64,000 bases of DNA from contig JAULBX010021742.1 in assembly GCA_032358255.1 (NCBI GenBank), positions 1-64,000 on the forward strand, given 5' to 3'. This stretch comes from Heterotrichella gracilis (taxonomy: Eukaryota; Sar; Xanthophyceae; Tribonematales; Xanthonemataceae). This document shows, piece by piece, positions 36,401-50,800 of this stretch. The notes beneath the pieces are model-generated. The model worked only from the letters and a program-made list of their open reading frames with translations. It had not been told where the DNA came from and made no database searches. Every line of letters begins with the position of its first letter. The stretch's first letter is position 1. A program made the position numbers and the translations under genes.

Positions 36401-36848
36401 GGCGATAGTCTACTCTGAGGCAAATTGCCCTGAGTCTAACCTATACACCACTGCAGTGCACTGTTATCCTGTCTTTCTGGAAGCGATTTTTATACCAGGA
36501 GGCTCTTCCAGGAAGGGCCAGGGCACAGCCCATCGCGACAATGAAACACACTTACTTGCGCCTCCACCCGCCAATCAACCCCCCCCTCTTTCCCACCACA
36601 GCCAAACGACATCCACCACCTGCCTACCTTGGAATAGGTTCCAGGACTGGGAAGTCGACCGGCTGTCGCACCACCCGTGCAGCCCTGGTGCCAGACTCAG
36701 GCAGCAGGTAGAGCATGTACGCCATGAGGGCAAGTGCACAGCCCATCGCGAGGTTGGTGAAGTTGACCCTCCTGAGCCAGGGCTTGGGACCTCTGTGTAT
36801 GGCGTGGTGGCCCTTGTCCACTAGGTGGCGGGTGTGGACGGGCAGCAT
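33469..36848 (-). CDS. APR-B-like adenylyl-sulfate/PAPS reductase with C-terminal thioredoxin domain and N-terminal membrane anchor
   Basis: Eight exons in phase, 464 codons: 36848-36628, 36225-36147, 35790-35590, 35348-35223, 34926-34772, 34513-34363, 34150-33911, 33687-33469. The reductase core has VVFIDTLHHFSET, the substrate-loop motif INGRRRDHGNDRAEL, GYASIGDMQST and the catalytic KTECGIH. The cysteine pairs that bind the 4Fe-4S cluster in plant-type APR are absent: GDMQST stands where they have GCxPCT. That is the pattern of iron-sulfur-free APR-B enzymes. A thioredoxin domain follows with FASWCGHCQSFAPEY and FPSVLAFKKG, which probably supplies reducing electrons. Unusually, residues about 35-52 form a TM helix (LAMGCALALMAYMLYLL). 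The ATG at 36848 is the first in the exon core; a further upstream exon is possible. Reaction: APS or PAPS to sulfite in sulfate assimilation; the substrate preference is not decidable here. Confidence 0.85.
35120..35190 (-). repeat. Decayed copy of the reductase exon end at 35223
   Basis: Shares 'acttgtc(g/a)ttgtc', 'cttccac(g/a)gctc' and 'ccaaac' blocks with 35223-35280. It is followed by 'ccctagaccctaaacc'. Confidence 0.85.
35880..35955 (-). repeat. Copy of the reductase exon start at 35790
   Basis: 'cgactggaaggctgagctgg' and 'cggtggacagggcgctcagg' match 35740-35790 almost base for base, including the acceptor (ctgc). This is a recent duplication on the acceptor side. Confidence 0.93.
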
Positions 36849-37704
36849 GTGGTCCAGGTGTAGGGTCAAACTGGCATCGTGACTGGCTTCCAAACCCTTG
36901 GACTTGTGATCAGGGCGAGCCCGTCACTGCCACGGTTGGACTCGTGGTACCACTGTCAGAAGCTGAGCTGCTACCACGGACAACGAGAACAGTAAACTGC
37001 AACTTCTTTCCTAGGCTCAGTGAAACAATCTTGCGGCATGCGGTAGGGCTGCAGGCTTCCACAGTAGCAAGGCGGCGTGAGTGAGCAGTAATAGGTTGGT
37101 AAATATACAAAGAAACCGGGTGCAGTTTGGTGCGTAGGATTAGGCTCACACTAACGCTGGGTCACAGTTGCCATATGCAAGCATGCATGCATATGATGGG
37201 GAAGTGTTCGACCCGGTTTCAACGCCTATTGTAGGAGGTATAGTACTGCACTACAGAATATAGCATATAGTATACTCGATACAGCTTTTGAATGTTTATG
37301 ACTCAGGAAGTCGCGTTAACCAATAATAAATAGAAGGCAGAAAACACAGGCGTATTTGACTGGTATCTGGTCAGCTGCTTTGCAGTCATACTGCTGGTGC
37401 CAACTCCACCACGGGCATTTCGGAGTTTACTACAGGCCCTGAGCGTGCAAATTTCTTTCGCGCAGCGAACTTGATTTTGAACTTGGTTGTGTTTCAAAGG
37501 GACAACCTTGACCTGGACATTGGGCAAGCGTTACAGCCAACTCCCTCTGTTTGCCTCCACTGGCGTGTTGAGTTTCCGTATATCATTGATTGAACGGGCT
37601 AAACCTGGAGCTAAGCTAAACCTGACACGAATCTGAGTTGGGTATGTTTTGGTAAACAATTTCGTTCCAAGACCAGGCTAGGGGCAGCAAACAAAGGCAC
37701 AAAG
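36849..37704. promoter_or_regulatory. Bidirectional promoter region (reductase / F-box gene)
   Basis: An 856-base gap between divergent start codons. It is A/T rich near 37230-37285, with TATA-like words (tatagta, atatagca, tagtatactcg). No specific factor site is claimed. An upstream exon of the reductase could also lie near 36900-37150, where an ORF is open on the minus strand. Confidence 0.4.
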
Positions 37705-40700
37705 ATGGACAACAGTGGAAACGGGGCTGGAGAAGAGGTTGAGGTTGACATCCTTGCTGGTTTGTGCGATGATCTTGCGTTGCAAGTGCTCCAGAAGCTG
37801 CCATGTGCAAAGGATGTGCTCTCAGCCTCTCAGGTGTGTGCCACAGAAGAGTATGCACCACGGCCTTCCCAAGCAGGACTTTTATTTTTGTAGTGGGACT
37901 TACAGGTACTGTCACCGTGATAAGTTATGTTCGTGGTATGTTGTATTGCAACTTTGACAATGCATCGGAGGATTGGCATGCTGGGCGAGGAAAGTGGCAT
38001 GCTGGGGGGCGGATGATGTGGTGTCTTGATTCAAAGTTGCACATATACAGTTGACCTTTTCACAAGTAACTCTAAGAGGTTCCTCGCCTGCACCAGGAAT
38101 GCATGCAACCCACTTACCACCATACGGTACCCTCCTACCCACTTTTCCCATCCTATGCGGCCCCTGGCACACAAGAGCATTCCACCTGCAAACCTTCCTT
38201 ATTGCAATGTGTCACTAAGGATGCAACCGTGACTGGCTGCGCAGGCCAGCAGGCACTGGCACAGTGTCGCCAGCAAAGAGGGACTATGGGAGCACCTGTA
38301 CCACGACCACTTCCCAGTGGGCGGGGCCAACAACCGAGGGAGCTGGTACAACTCATACAGGTAAGCAAAAGCTGCGTCGCATCAGCCCTGTATCAGCCCA
38401 GCTGGAACCTTGCATGCAGCGCACAGCCAAAACCGTGAAATATGCATACCCATATGCCCTCAAATCTGAACTCTGCAGGTGGTAGTGGCAGGTGGACCGC
38501 AACTGGCGGGTGGGTAAAAGCATAAACTTCAAACCCTGCACACCCTAAACTCTAAACCTTGGTCTCTGCAGGTGGCAGTGGCAGGTGGACGCAACTGGCG
38601 GGTGGGCAAAACTTTAAACCTCAAAACCTGCACTCCCTAGACCCTAAACCCTAAACCCTACGATCCTAAACCCTACGATGTGCAGGTGGCAGTGGCAGGT
38701 GGACCGCAACTGGCGGGCAGGCAGGCGCAGGGCCCTCTCAAGGCTCGAGTGGCATAACTCCTGGGTGAACGCTGTGCGTTTCAACCGCTGTGGGTCTGCC
38801 CTTGTGTCGGCTGGATCTGATGGGGACGTTGTGGTTTGGTGAGTACAGGGGCACTGCTACCGGCGGCGGTGTTTAGGGTGGAGGGTGTCCTAGACTGTGC
38901 CATAGTCACACATTGCGGCTGCACTGAAAAAAGGAACAGTCCCATTTGCGTGCTTTGTGGCACCAACTAAAATACATTGGTCATTGGTGGTTGACGGCTC
39001 CGAGGGCAAGCATGAAACTGTAATTGTGTGGTTGACAGCAGCGTTGACCTCTCCTTCTGGTGCCAGGTCCACCAACCCCAGCCAGCTGGGCGACCCCCCC
39101 GCCTGCAAGCCCGCGGCTGTGCTACCTACCCTGGGTGAGAGCGTGTGGAGCATGGATGTGGGGTCAAGCGTGGTGGTGGTGGGAAGCAGCTCGGGGGGGT
39201 ATGCGGCTGTGCGCGACCTGGAGACGCAGGGCCACCGGGCCGAGCTGTGCGTGTATGGGGACAGGCAAGCGGCTGAGGTGCGGAGGTGACGGTGGTGGTA
39301 GTGGTTGGGACCTCAATCCAGATCAGCCCTGACGCGCGCATGCCGTGGTGCAGTAAAGCCACAGAAATTGTGCAAAGGCAAAGTGATATCAAAACGCTGA
39401 TAATGGGCGAATATAACCCGCTTTCTTGGTGTGCGCAAACCCTGTTCAATGTTTGAAAGCTGACCTCCTGCATGCAAACACCAGCTTGTGGCCCCCCGCA
39501 GGCCCAGCAGCACGGCATCAACGATGCGGTGACCTCCATCCAGATTAGCCCTGATGAGCGCACTGTGGTGGCTGCGCACAAGAGCGGCATTGTGGCGCTG
39601 TGGGACCTGCGATCAGGCCAGCTGGCGCAGTGGGTGCACAGGGCACAGTCAATGGGTGAGCCAGCCAAAACCCTAAAATCGCACAGGTTGTTTCCTGCCT
39701 CTCCCTTTCGAACTAGATGTCACCTTTCATCTCCCTCCCCTTTGCTATATAAATCCCTTGTATCTCCCCATCTCCTCACTTACCCATCCTCCCCCTTCCT
39801 CATCCCACCCACCCCCCCTCCTCCAGGCGCAGCCCTCACCGGTCCCCCCTCCGCCACCCGCCACCTCCACCGCTCCACCTACTCCGCCCTCTGTCACGAC
39901 ACCACCCTGGTGGCTGCGGGGGGGGTGACCCCCATGTGTTTGTTTGACATGCGCGCGCTGCGCAAGGTGGCACAGGTGGGTCAGTGGCACAGGTCAATCA
40001 AATAAAAAGTTGCAGGTTACCTTTGTAGTCTAGGGTTTGGAATCGAATCCTAGTGCCTGTTTGACAAGCGGGTGGGTCAATAGTGAAATAATAAATAAGT
40101 AGAGTGAATGCCAGTGAAAGCTTGCAAAGCACGGTACATAAATACATGTCACAACGCAGGTTGACATGGGCCACGGTGTGTTCACCATGAGCATGCGCTG
40201 GCCCCTGGCGGTGACAGCTGGCAGCGACGGGGCCATCAAGCTGTGGGACCTGAGCAAGGCGGTGCCTGAAGCTCAAGACCCGCCGCACCCCCAGGGTACG
40301 TCTTGGTGGAGGGTTTAGGGTATACGAGCTACCAATCATGTAGGGTTTTGGGTTCATCGACAAGCGTGTGCTTGATTCTCTCAGCCTCCTACCGCACACA
40401 CACCCTGCCACACCTCCATGCATTCCACTAGCCACCGCCCAGGGCTTGAACATACCATGTAAGCCACCGGTGTGCAGCCCCCTACCACCCCCGCCATACC
40501 TTCATGCGTTCCGCCAGTCACTCCAGGTAATATGAGCCTCACCCGCATGCACCCCAATCCATCTGCACCCCACCTCCACCTAACCCAGCCCACAACTCAC
40601 CCTCCCGCAGCCCCCTACCCCACCCCCTACACCTCCTCCCTGGGCAACTACGTGCGCTGCGGGGTGGGGTCAGCCACGGGTCACGAGCGCCAGGTGTTCT

Positions 40701-41816
40701 CTGTGGCCATGTGCGAGGATTGGAGGGTGCTGAGCGCATCCGAGGATGGGACTGTGCGCCTGTGGCACCTCAACCCAGGTGAGGAAATGGTCCATGTAAA
40801 AGCAGCAGTGCAGGCAGTTGCACTGGCTGTGAGCCCCTTCTTCTGGGCCGGAAGCCTTGCTGTTTGGGGAATTGTGGGTAGGGTTGTGTTATCGGTGGGA
40901 ATGTGCGAGGCCTGGAGGGTGCTGAGCGCGTCGCAGAGATGGGGGTGTGTGCCTGTGGCACACTTGAACGTACCTTATGTTGAGTAAAGATTATGCTTTT
41001 TAGTGAAGGCATGCTTACATCTGAAGGCAAATACACAGCAAGCACCGATCAATCTCATCATAAATAGTAATTTGTGGGAGCAAAAGTTCCGGTCCTCCGC
41101 CATCGTGGTGTCGCAAATCAAACTATATCAGTTCACCCTGTTGCACCTGCTTGCCTTGCCTCCCCTCCCCAAGTATTCTATCGGGTTTGTTTTGCGTTGA
41201 CTTTGTTGCGCCCCTCTACAGACGCCGTCCGCCCCTCTCCCGCCCTCACCCAAGTAGACTGCTGGTCCCCCGCCATAGACGCAGAGCCTGGCCACCTCAT
41301 GGTGCTGCCACATGGCGAGCCGGTGGGGCTGCAGGTGAGTGGCGGGGTGGGTGGATTTTGATGGCATGGAAAAAGCAATACAGATATGCCTGAGCATATA
41401 AGAAGGAATGATTTTTGCGTCATGACTCATGTGCGCAATGCATGCAGTACAAAAGTTTGTATTATAGGACAGGTGCAATGTATAATGTTTGAAAGTCTGT
41501 TGACTGGCAATTTAATAATGTTTAAAAATAATTTGACAATTCAGTGAGCAAATGTTTGTTTAATGATCATTTATAACAGCCAAAACATTTGTTTCTGTGC
41601 ACCTGCAAGGGGCACCCATGCACGTTGCGGCAGCCACCCAATCCCATTTATCCATGATTTACTGTCGACATAACTCTCATTAAACCTTCGTTTCACGCAC
41701 GCCTGCAGGGTGCGCCCATGCACGCTGTGGCCGCCACGGGTTCCCTGCTGGCTGCTGCTGGTCGGGACGCACTGGTGCACCTATACAGCTACGAGGGTGT
41801 CGCGGGTGGCCCATGA
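37705..41816 (+). CDS. F-box / WD40-repeat protein (probable SCF substrate receptor)
   Basis: Ten exons join in phase to 479 codons: 37705-37833, 38245-38360, 38686-38838, 39067-39277, 39502-39655, 39827-39975, 40160-40295, 40611-40778, 41222-41334, 41709-41816 (stop TGA). Residues about 15-65 form an F-box: LCDDLALQVLQKLPCAKDVL, then ASRHWHSVASKEGLWEHLY across the first junction. WD40 blades follow, with ends SAGSDGDVVVW, KSGIVALWDLRSG, CLFDMRA, TAGSDGAIKLWDLSKA and SASEDGTVRLWHLNP, closing with AAAGRDALVHLYSYEG. The architecture matches F-box/WD40 substrate adaptors that bind Skp1 through the F-box and a target through the propeller. The target is unknown. It shares its upstream region with the reductase. 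Confidence 0.9.
38470..38615 (+). repeat. Two copies of the F-box gene exon 3 start
   Basis: 'tgcaggtggcagtggcaggtgga' and 'cgcaactggcgggtggg'-type blocks occur at about 38476-38512 and 38567-38607, and again at the real exon start (38681-38720). Each copy has its own CAG acceptor. CCCTAAA units fill the space. This is acceptor-side duplication. Confidence 0.92.
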
Positions 41817-44800
41817 CCCAAACCCCCTTCCGACACGGCATGGCTGCCAGCATGGCCCACAAAGGGAGGCTCGTATGCGCAGGCGGTGAACCATCACTGG
41901 GGTGAGTGTGGCTGCTACCTAGTGGAGTGGGGCGGATTACCCCCAGTGGGTGCGTCTCGGTCGGACTGGCGAGGGCTGATGACGCACACCTGAAGAAACA
42001 GGTGGATGGCTTCAAGATGCTGCTGACTGGGATGACCCCCCTCCGAGGCCCACAAGGCCCACCTCAGAAGCCCATACTCTGCCTGGCCTCACAGGCGCCT
42101 GTCGACTGGGCTGCACCATGGGACAGTGCGCAGCAATCCAATCTCGTTATCCCGTCTGACTATCTTACAACAGCCCCAGCATAGTGCCAATGCTGATTTC
42201 TTTCAAGCGGGTTGCCGCAATATTGATTGTTGCTACCAGCAGTATGCGCAAGAACGCACTGTAGCAGGTCACCAGCGGTGGTACTCCTGAAACACCTGGT
42301 CCTGACTGTGGACTAGACGTGCGTTATGGCGTGTGCAGGCGCAATTAGCTTTATTTTGTAAAAGTGAGCGCTCTTGTTGTTTTGTCTGACTACGTCACAA
42401 CAGCACCAGCATAGTGTCCAGGCTCCTCCTGTTAAAATATGTTGTCGCAATCATTATGAATGTAATGCTACTAGCAGCGTAGGCGCATTGCCAAGCACGT
42501 ACTGTAGCAGGTGGTGATACAATCTTTAACACAGAAACTTTCAGTACTTTAAGAAAGTAGAAAGGAAAAAAGGGGACGCGCAAACTTAAGGCGGGGCAAC
42601 TGGCTCGCATCAGGGCACCGGTCCTGATCTGATCTGACCTGATCTGATCCGATTCAGTCCGCTGTGGATCCATATCGATAGTCGTGCCCATAGCGTGTGC
42701 AGGCGCAATCAGCTTTATACTGTAAAAATGAACGTGCGCTACGGTGAAAATATCTGCGTGCACATGGCTCAGCAAAGGAACAGCTACCTGCGGCCCCCTT
42801 GCACATCGTGCACACGATTAGATCACATGATCCAATTTCTAGGACATCTAGTGTCATGCAAATGCACACCGGAGTGCTCTGTATGGCAGCGACTATTTCT
42901 AACCTAAAAAGTCCCAGAAAATTGCCAGAGTCCCTTCTCTGCAGCCGGCAGACTTGCGTTCATAACGGCATAAAAAAAAAATTGTATAAACCAGGCAAAG
43001 ACCATGCCTGCTTACACCGCGCCAGCTGCAATGGGTGCTGTTGATGCGGGTGCAGGGTTGGACGGATCTGCGGCAGCTGCTGGTTCTGCAGGCGCAGATG
43101 GCGGGCCCGATTGCGCTCTGATTGTTGGTCCCCAGACGATGGCACCCGCAAGCAGCACCACCCCCGCCCCCACTGCCGCCGACATCAGGCACGCAGCCTT
43201 GGTGTCGGGCTTTGCCAGGTCGTCCCTCGCATGCTTGAGGTCATTGCCAATGGCGATCAGGCTGCCCTCCATCCTGTCCAAGCCGGCCAGTCGAATGTCA
43301 GTCTTGACTGTCCAGGATTTCAGGTCATCCAAGTCCTGCTTCAGGTCATCCAAGTCCTGCTTCACTGGCTCCAAGCCACTCACCAAAGATGCCTGGGTGA
43401 CCATCTGGCTGCCATCGGCCTTCGGGGCCATGCGCTTGTCCATCACACCTTCTGCATCCTCCTTTGCGGCCTGCAGGACCCAGTCGTACAGGCTCAGGGA
43501 CTTTGCCAGCACCCACAGAGTGAGTGCTGCACCCGCACCCGACAGCCAAGCCACCGTTGACCGGACAGCTTTGCTGGAGCTCAAAACGGCCCACAGACCT
43601 TTCATCCCCTGCACAACAACACAAATGAACTTGGTACAACAGGTTCCGTTGAGGTACCCTTTGGACCTTTGGGTTATCACTGACCCACATCCACGTACTG
43701 CAACTAGGTCATGCCTGACTTGCTCGTCGTTATGCAAAACTATTATGCACAGGCACAGCTCTCATGTACAAGCCAACAGCTGTACTTTTTAACACAATAG
43801 GATTAGAACCACATCCGCATCCCAAAGACCAAGTGGTACAGAGGCCCTTCCAAGGTGTGTTGGCCAGGCTCTCTTAGCCCTTACTCCGGCCTGAGTGAAT
43901 ATATTCACTCACTCAACAATCCCTCAATTTGTAACGCCCATATATCATGCCACATGCTTCCAAACCCAACAAACCCACACATATTCTGAAAGCTCTCTTC
44001 ATGTACAAGACAGCCATGGTGTGCCAGGTGGAAAATTCCCAAGGGGCAGATACTTATGTCACCATACAGGGGAGGGGGTGGTTGAAAGCTAGCCGTAAAA
44101 TATTCCTGAATGGCCTGTTTCTTGAGTTTTTTAGGGCAGAAAAGGCCTTGATAAGTGCCAATGGAACACCAGGAGATGTAATGAGGTTAAATCAGTCATT
44201 TTCAATTAGTTGGACGATGTCCGCCTTTTTATCGGCGGCTATAGGAGGAAAATCGGCGGTCCGGGGAAGGGGGATATTATAAAGTCCTGCGATCCCAAGA
44301 TGGGTGACCCAAGATGTCGAATCGAAGTAATTTATTATGTCATATGCAGCGCGATCGAGAATGATTCGGTAGTAGCTCGGATTGCTTCATTTCTGCCCCA
44401 AACTGCAAATCTTACCCCTCAAATCACCAAATTTGACCCCTTTTTCGACGGCGGTCGTCGAATCTCATCGGATTCGGACTTTTTTTTGATCCGGTTGATT
44501 TCACCGGATCCGCAGTGGTCAGACCGTCGGATTACCACCTGGGTGCTCGGACTCGAGTTCGAATCCTGCTGCCCACAAAATGCGGTCGTTTTTCAGTTTT
44601 TGGCCTATATGCTTGTACCGCCGATAATCGGCGGTGGAGAGCAGCGGCAACGGCGGCGGTAGCATTTATTTTTGCTCATGAGTTGATCTTTCCATTTCTG
44701 TCTTCCAAGCTCAAAATGATGCAGTTTTGCACTAGATATGGCCTTTTTAGCTAAAGGGGACATAATTTCAGTTAATTAAATTGCTCCAGGCCGGAGTAAG

Positions 44801-47800
44801 GGTTAGGCTAAACCGGAAACCCTCACTCTGAAACCCTGCCTAGGGAGTTTGGACATGTGACCTCTACCCTGGTGGCCCCACACCGCATGGAATTGCCCTC
44901 TGACCAGGGCTGTGAGCTTACATGGATAGGCCAATCGCCATTGTCGCTGCCGGTCTTGGCACCCCCTCTCCCACCTCCACCACCACCACCGCTCCCCCCC
45001 GTGCTGCTGGCGCCACTCGCTTGCTTGTATCTGTATGGGACAAAGCAGAATCAGAACCCCTTGGGATATTGGTAGCGGGGTCAAGCTACATTCTGCAATC
45101 AGTGTTAAGGGTTTAGTGTGAATGGTGCTGCAATTATTTCCACACTTGCTGGGACCGATCAGTGACCCCAGCGCGTGGACTGATATGAGAGGTGGCCCTT
45201 GCAGGACGAGTGTCAGTCCCAGTTCCAGGTCCTCCTCCCGAAAAAATACAAAAAATCCAGGTCCTTTACAACAAACAAACAAAGGCGTTCCCAGCCGTCG
45301 ACGTTCCCAGGTCCCCAGTTAAACAGGGTGCTTGCAAAAGTAAGCCCTACTCCCCCATCTGGTGCACCACAGTGTATCAAGATTGATGTGGGGTCTGTTT
45401 CTTATTATGACTGTGTGCTTACCCTGAGATCGTTCCTCCCCCTGCTGCTGACCCATCCCCCCTGTCGCCCGCCATCACCAATGCCCCTTCCATGCACACC
45501 AGCACCACAATCCCCACTGCCGGCTCTCCCACGAGGCCCCTGCAAAGCACAGCAGCTTCAGAAGTGATGCCACAATGGTACATCACGGCACTGCACTTTT
45601 GCTGAACCCTGCTGGGACTGGATTTCGAAGTTAGGGATTTGAAAAAACAGTATAACCCTTCTGAAGTCAGCCGTTGGGATTTGACGCCACCCCCCTCATG
45701 TGTTTCAAAAAACAGTAGAACGCCACCCCGCCCATGAAGTCACACCTTTAGCGCTCACGTTTGCCGTCTTCGAGTGTGACTTAGACCCACGTGTACGGAA
45801 ACTATACAGGACAGTAAAATTATATTGCCAACTGTTTCAAATAGAAATTGAATATGATTGAATAATCCAACGCATTTTATTTTGCCAGTCATTTAAATTC
45901 TATATAAAGTAATAACCTACCATGCAACCTCCCCATCATTGTTACCTTTGCAGCAGCCACTGCTGTGCTGACGTGCTTCAAAGTGCAGGTTGCCAACAAC
46001 CCTTGCGTGGAACCACAGCGGACAACAGCTTGCGCCAGCCTGTGAGCCGAGAAGCAGCGGTATAATACTATTTTTTTACGTAAACACGTAAGTCTTACTA
46101 TGGACCAGACAAAGCCAGGCAGGTTAAGCAAGGTCTGCTGGTGTGGTTTTGGGCAGAGCCTGTGACTCACAGTGTGAGGGGAGTTGGTACAAGTGAACCG
46201 CTGGTTGAGGGACAGTGGTGGTGCACGTGCCTGTCACACCCTCAAGGGAAAGTCTGGAGAAGGTTGAATAGACCGCACCGTGTAGTTGCAGGTGACTCTG
46301 CTTTAAACTAGGTGCGTTGTCATGCACACGGGGTACTCTGGGCGGACACCCTGGCCGCAGTTGTGGTTCGTGGGTCTGAAGCAAGTCGCCATGGCTAGAA
46401 ACTGGAAAAGTCGCCCAGACCCTGAGAAAGGTGATATTGGGCTGATGGGTGGGATAGGTATCCAAGAAAGGCACAGGGGTATACAAGCCGCTTTCAAACT
46501 CTCACAGAAATAGGGACTCAGAAGACTTCATACGGATATGCATGCATTGTAGGAAGGAGCTGCACGCGCGTGACGACACCCAGGCAGCGAGCGAGCGCGG
46601 TGGCCAACGTGGTAGAAGCGTTAAAGGCGCCGTCTTTTCCTGAATCGGTATCTGTTCTCGATACTTTGTAGCCTGTATATATATGCCAGTGGAAGACTGT
46701 ATTGCGAGGCAGGCCCTAAACCCTAAACCCTTTAGAAACAGGCAGGGGAGGCAAACGTTGCGGCAACATTTATAAATGTTTAATAATTTGATGCCAACAG
46801 TGAATGTGCAGAGTTGATGGAGTTCGGGGGGAGTTAAGGGCCACTGGCTCGCACCAAGGCACGGCCAGGGGGTGGGCAACAACCGCTGTGGGTGGAAAGG
46901 CAATAAGCCAATGTCTTTGAGTCACACGGCTGAAGCGCCTTGTGTTTCAAACAAACTGATAAACTTAAACATTGTTTCTTTGTGAACAGTTACTGTTGCA
47001 TTACAGCTGATCGCACTGAACAGCACAAGGAAATTCCCGTGCATCCAAATTGGCAATCATCCTGATCATGCACTGTAAAGTTGCACAGAATCTTAACGAT
47101 GATCAGGGGCATGCATCACCCCTGGGATGGGCCAGCAAAATCACGGTCCCTCTGCGCAGCAACTGTCTAGCTATAGCCTGCTGCAGTCCTCTCTATGATA
47201 TATACAAACCAATACATCATAGTGCCACCCGTGGAAACGAAAAATAAGCTTCAGGCGTTGTGAAACAGTTGTGACGGCGTCTGAAAAGCTCGTCACGTGT
47301 AATAAATGCAGTAAACATTGTGCTATGTGCACTGCCCTGCAATCATTAGGCAGCTCAAGGTGTGGTTCTCATGAGCTGTCAGCTACGCCTTATCAATGGG
47401 GCCTGTAGTACAATTTTTTTCATCTAAAACTGAAACCTGGCAAATTCAAAATTCAGTTCAATGACATCTTCTCACAGTCAAGACTCTACAGACCCCCTTC
47501 CTTGTTGTGAACGTCCCACCCAAACACGACGCTATTTTCGCAAATCAAACACCTGCCAATTCACCAACCATACCCACGACTAGTGGCCAAACAAATTCGC
47601 TCATCTACGTCAAATGCAACACAAATTCAGTCATTTCGGGTGCTACACACCACCAATACAGGTACCAAGAAACCAGACGGGTGATAAATATACAGGTGCA
47701 AAAATGCCAGAAATAGAGAGCGGAATGCTGGTTGCAAGCTTGCAAAACTACCAATACTTGCAGCTCCAATATAAGCATCTGCCATGCAAAATATTTCCTA

Positions 47801-50800
47801 CACCGAACGTGCCAATGGGAAGCCATTTGCATTTTTTTGATCGGTCACGGCCGTAAAACAATTCCCATTTTGGGGTACGCTGCACTGGGCCACAGTTCAC
47901 CAGATTTGACAGCAGAATATCCCCCTACATTCCCCAAACTTGCAATACAGCGCAAGGGCCAAAAAGCCATGGGGTGCGCTCAAGCGAAATGCTTGGATAC
48001 ACCACCTCCGGCCCTTATCTTTGGACTTGCCCTATGGCAACATCCCGGCACTGGGGAAGCGATTATCACAGGCACGAGGCTGCAGGGCCAAGGTGCGCTG
48101 CTATAATAAACAACGGCACGGAACCCCACTCAAGGGTAAATATTGGAAAATTGGATGTTGAGGAAAACCTAGCTCAACCCCTCCCTGTTTGCTGCCCCCC
48201 ACACAACCCCAGCAACATCACCCAAATTGCAGTACGCCCTCACCTGCTTCTCTACCCCCAAAGCAGCCTTGCCCCTTATTCACCACGACGGAACCCCACG
48301 CTCCAAACCATACACCCTACCCCAGGCTCCAATAGAGCCATCCCAACCACCAGCCTGCCGCCTCTGGTAAAGCAACCGCTCCACCACCACCGCTCAGGCC
48401 ACCACCTCCACCCCCTCCACCTCCACCACCCGCTGGAAGCACGGCAGCTTGTTCAGCGGCGCATCCAGCCCCAAATACCACTGCCCCCCGGGGTACAGCC
48501 CCGTGCCACACCCCGAGATGTCCCTCCACAGGCCCGCAGTGAGGTACACATCCCTTGCTACAGCCCCCTTGACCACCACAGGGGCCACGATGATGTCGTC
48601 GCCTACCGCAAACTGGTCGGAGATGTGGTAGGTCTGGTCGTCCTCGGGGTCTAGCCACCACATGGGCCGCGCGATGGGCTTGAGGGCGGCGGCCGCCTCG
48701 GTGGCCAGCACCAGCATGCGCTGCATCACCTGGGAGAGTGGGTGAAGGGTGAACAAAGGACAAGAAGTAAGGGGTGGTTTGATTTAAGAATGGTAGATCT
48801 GTAAACAACAGGTGTGCGAGTGATTAATCCTAAATCCTGAACCACCCATTAACCCTATATTTAACCCTGGGTCCACCGCTGGGTTTGTGCCATTAGCCAG
48901 TCAATCCTATATGCACTGCAGTGACCCTCGGTTTCCCTACCGTTTTGCGCAGCTCCAGGGCCGCAGCGCACAGGGTGTCGGCTTCTTTTGACAGGTCCCA
49001 CGGCGCGATGCTGAACTGCATGGCTGGCATGAGGGCGTTGGCCTGGGCCCAGCGCACCAGCAGCTCGGGATCGGGCTTCTGCCCAAAGTAGGCGTTGCCA
49101 CCAATCATGTCGGGCAGGCAGAAGGGGTAGCCTGCGGGGAAGCAAGAAGGGAAATCAAAATAAAGGAATTTTGTTTAAAAGGCATTATTTTATTATTGAA
49201 AAGACATTTACATTTATGTGAAAGGTTTCTGTCCAAAAGTAGGTGTTGCCCCCGATACACTGTCGGCATGCAGAAGGGGTAGCCTGAAGAGAGGGTTAGG
49301 GTTTAGGGTCATTGTCTAGGGTCTAGGGCGATGCAAGGCAGCATGCCCAGGCAGCCACAGGATCACAGCGGGTCACCCAACGCCTCCTACACACAGGAGG
49401 TACAACAACGCATCGTGGCTCAAGGCACAAGTCTGCCATGCTCACACACAACGATACAAGATGGTACATGACAGAGGGTATGGGCAGCGCAGACATTGCC
49501 CAATCCCGGCGCCTTACCCAGCAATCCCGAGGTGAGCAGCGTGGGGATGATGGACTGCAGCCCGTTGGAGATATCCCAGGTGGAAAAGCGGTCCCCCATG
49601 CGCGTCAGCATGGCCACGTGCTGTGTCATGTGACCCGTGCGCACCTCGCACACCCCGCCCTGGAACTGGCCCGCCACGCGCTCGATGTAGAGGCGCGTGT
49701 ACTCGGTGGGCGAGGCGATGGGCAGGTGGGTGCGGAAGCGGCGGGGCAGGAAGCAGGGCTCGCCTGGGGGTGGGTGGGTGTAATAGGGATTTTCAGCATT
49801 TGAGGTTGGATATTACAAAGTAGAAAATATAACACCAAAACTACCAACGACAACAGTCATTCTCATAGCATACAGTGTCAAAATGCCAAAGACAGGTTGC
49901 AGTTGCCACTACCCCCGCATGGCTACAAGTCTGAACCAAACCCCAGCATGGGCGCCGCACCCACCTCCGTCAAACTTGAAGCCATCCACCCCGTAGGTGG
50001 CCTGCAGGCGCCGCAGCCGCGCCACAAACCAGTCCACCGCAGCGGGGTTGGTCACGTCCAGGGCCACCACGGGCTGTGTGTTCCACCACTTGAAGAACCC
50101 AGGCCGCCGGTCTGCACTGTCCCCGGTGATGAAGTAGCCAAGGGGGGCGCCCTCCCTGCGGGGAACAGTGGGGGATTATTTATTATCCACATGTCTTTGA
50201 TATTTTCTTCTCGCTGTCCCCAGTGCTGACGTAGCCAAGGGGAGCGCCCTCCCTGCAGGAAAAATCCATTTACATTGATATTTTTGGTATTTTCCTTCTC
50301 GCTGCTTTTAGGTTGTTTAGCGCACCACGGACTGCTGGCTCCAATGTTCAGGCCACCGCAGACCCTACACCCTATTCCTACCGCCGCCTGTCTGCATTGA
50401 CCCAACCCCAATCCTAAACCACCTGATTAGGTCCTCATATGATTCACGGGCCTCCTCGGGGAATGACATTATCCACCCCATCCACCCCAATCCTAAACCA
50501 CCACTTGTGAACCTTCAACCCTAAACCCTAAACTTCGACCCCACCTGTATGCGTCCGAGGCCTCCTCCACGAATGGCATGACCCACACCGTGACCTTGAA
50601 CCCCAGGCGGTGCAGCTCTGCCACCATGCCCTTGGCATCTGGGAACTTGCGCTTGTCAAAGTCAAGGTCACCATAGGCGCTCTGCCAGCGGTCATCAATC
50701 TCCATCACGGAGCGCTGCACAGAGGGGGATATGCCTTCAGGGTTTAAGGCATGGAGTTTAGGGTTCATTAGGGTTTTGGTGGCAGGGGAATTGTGCTTGT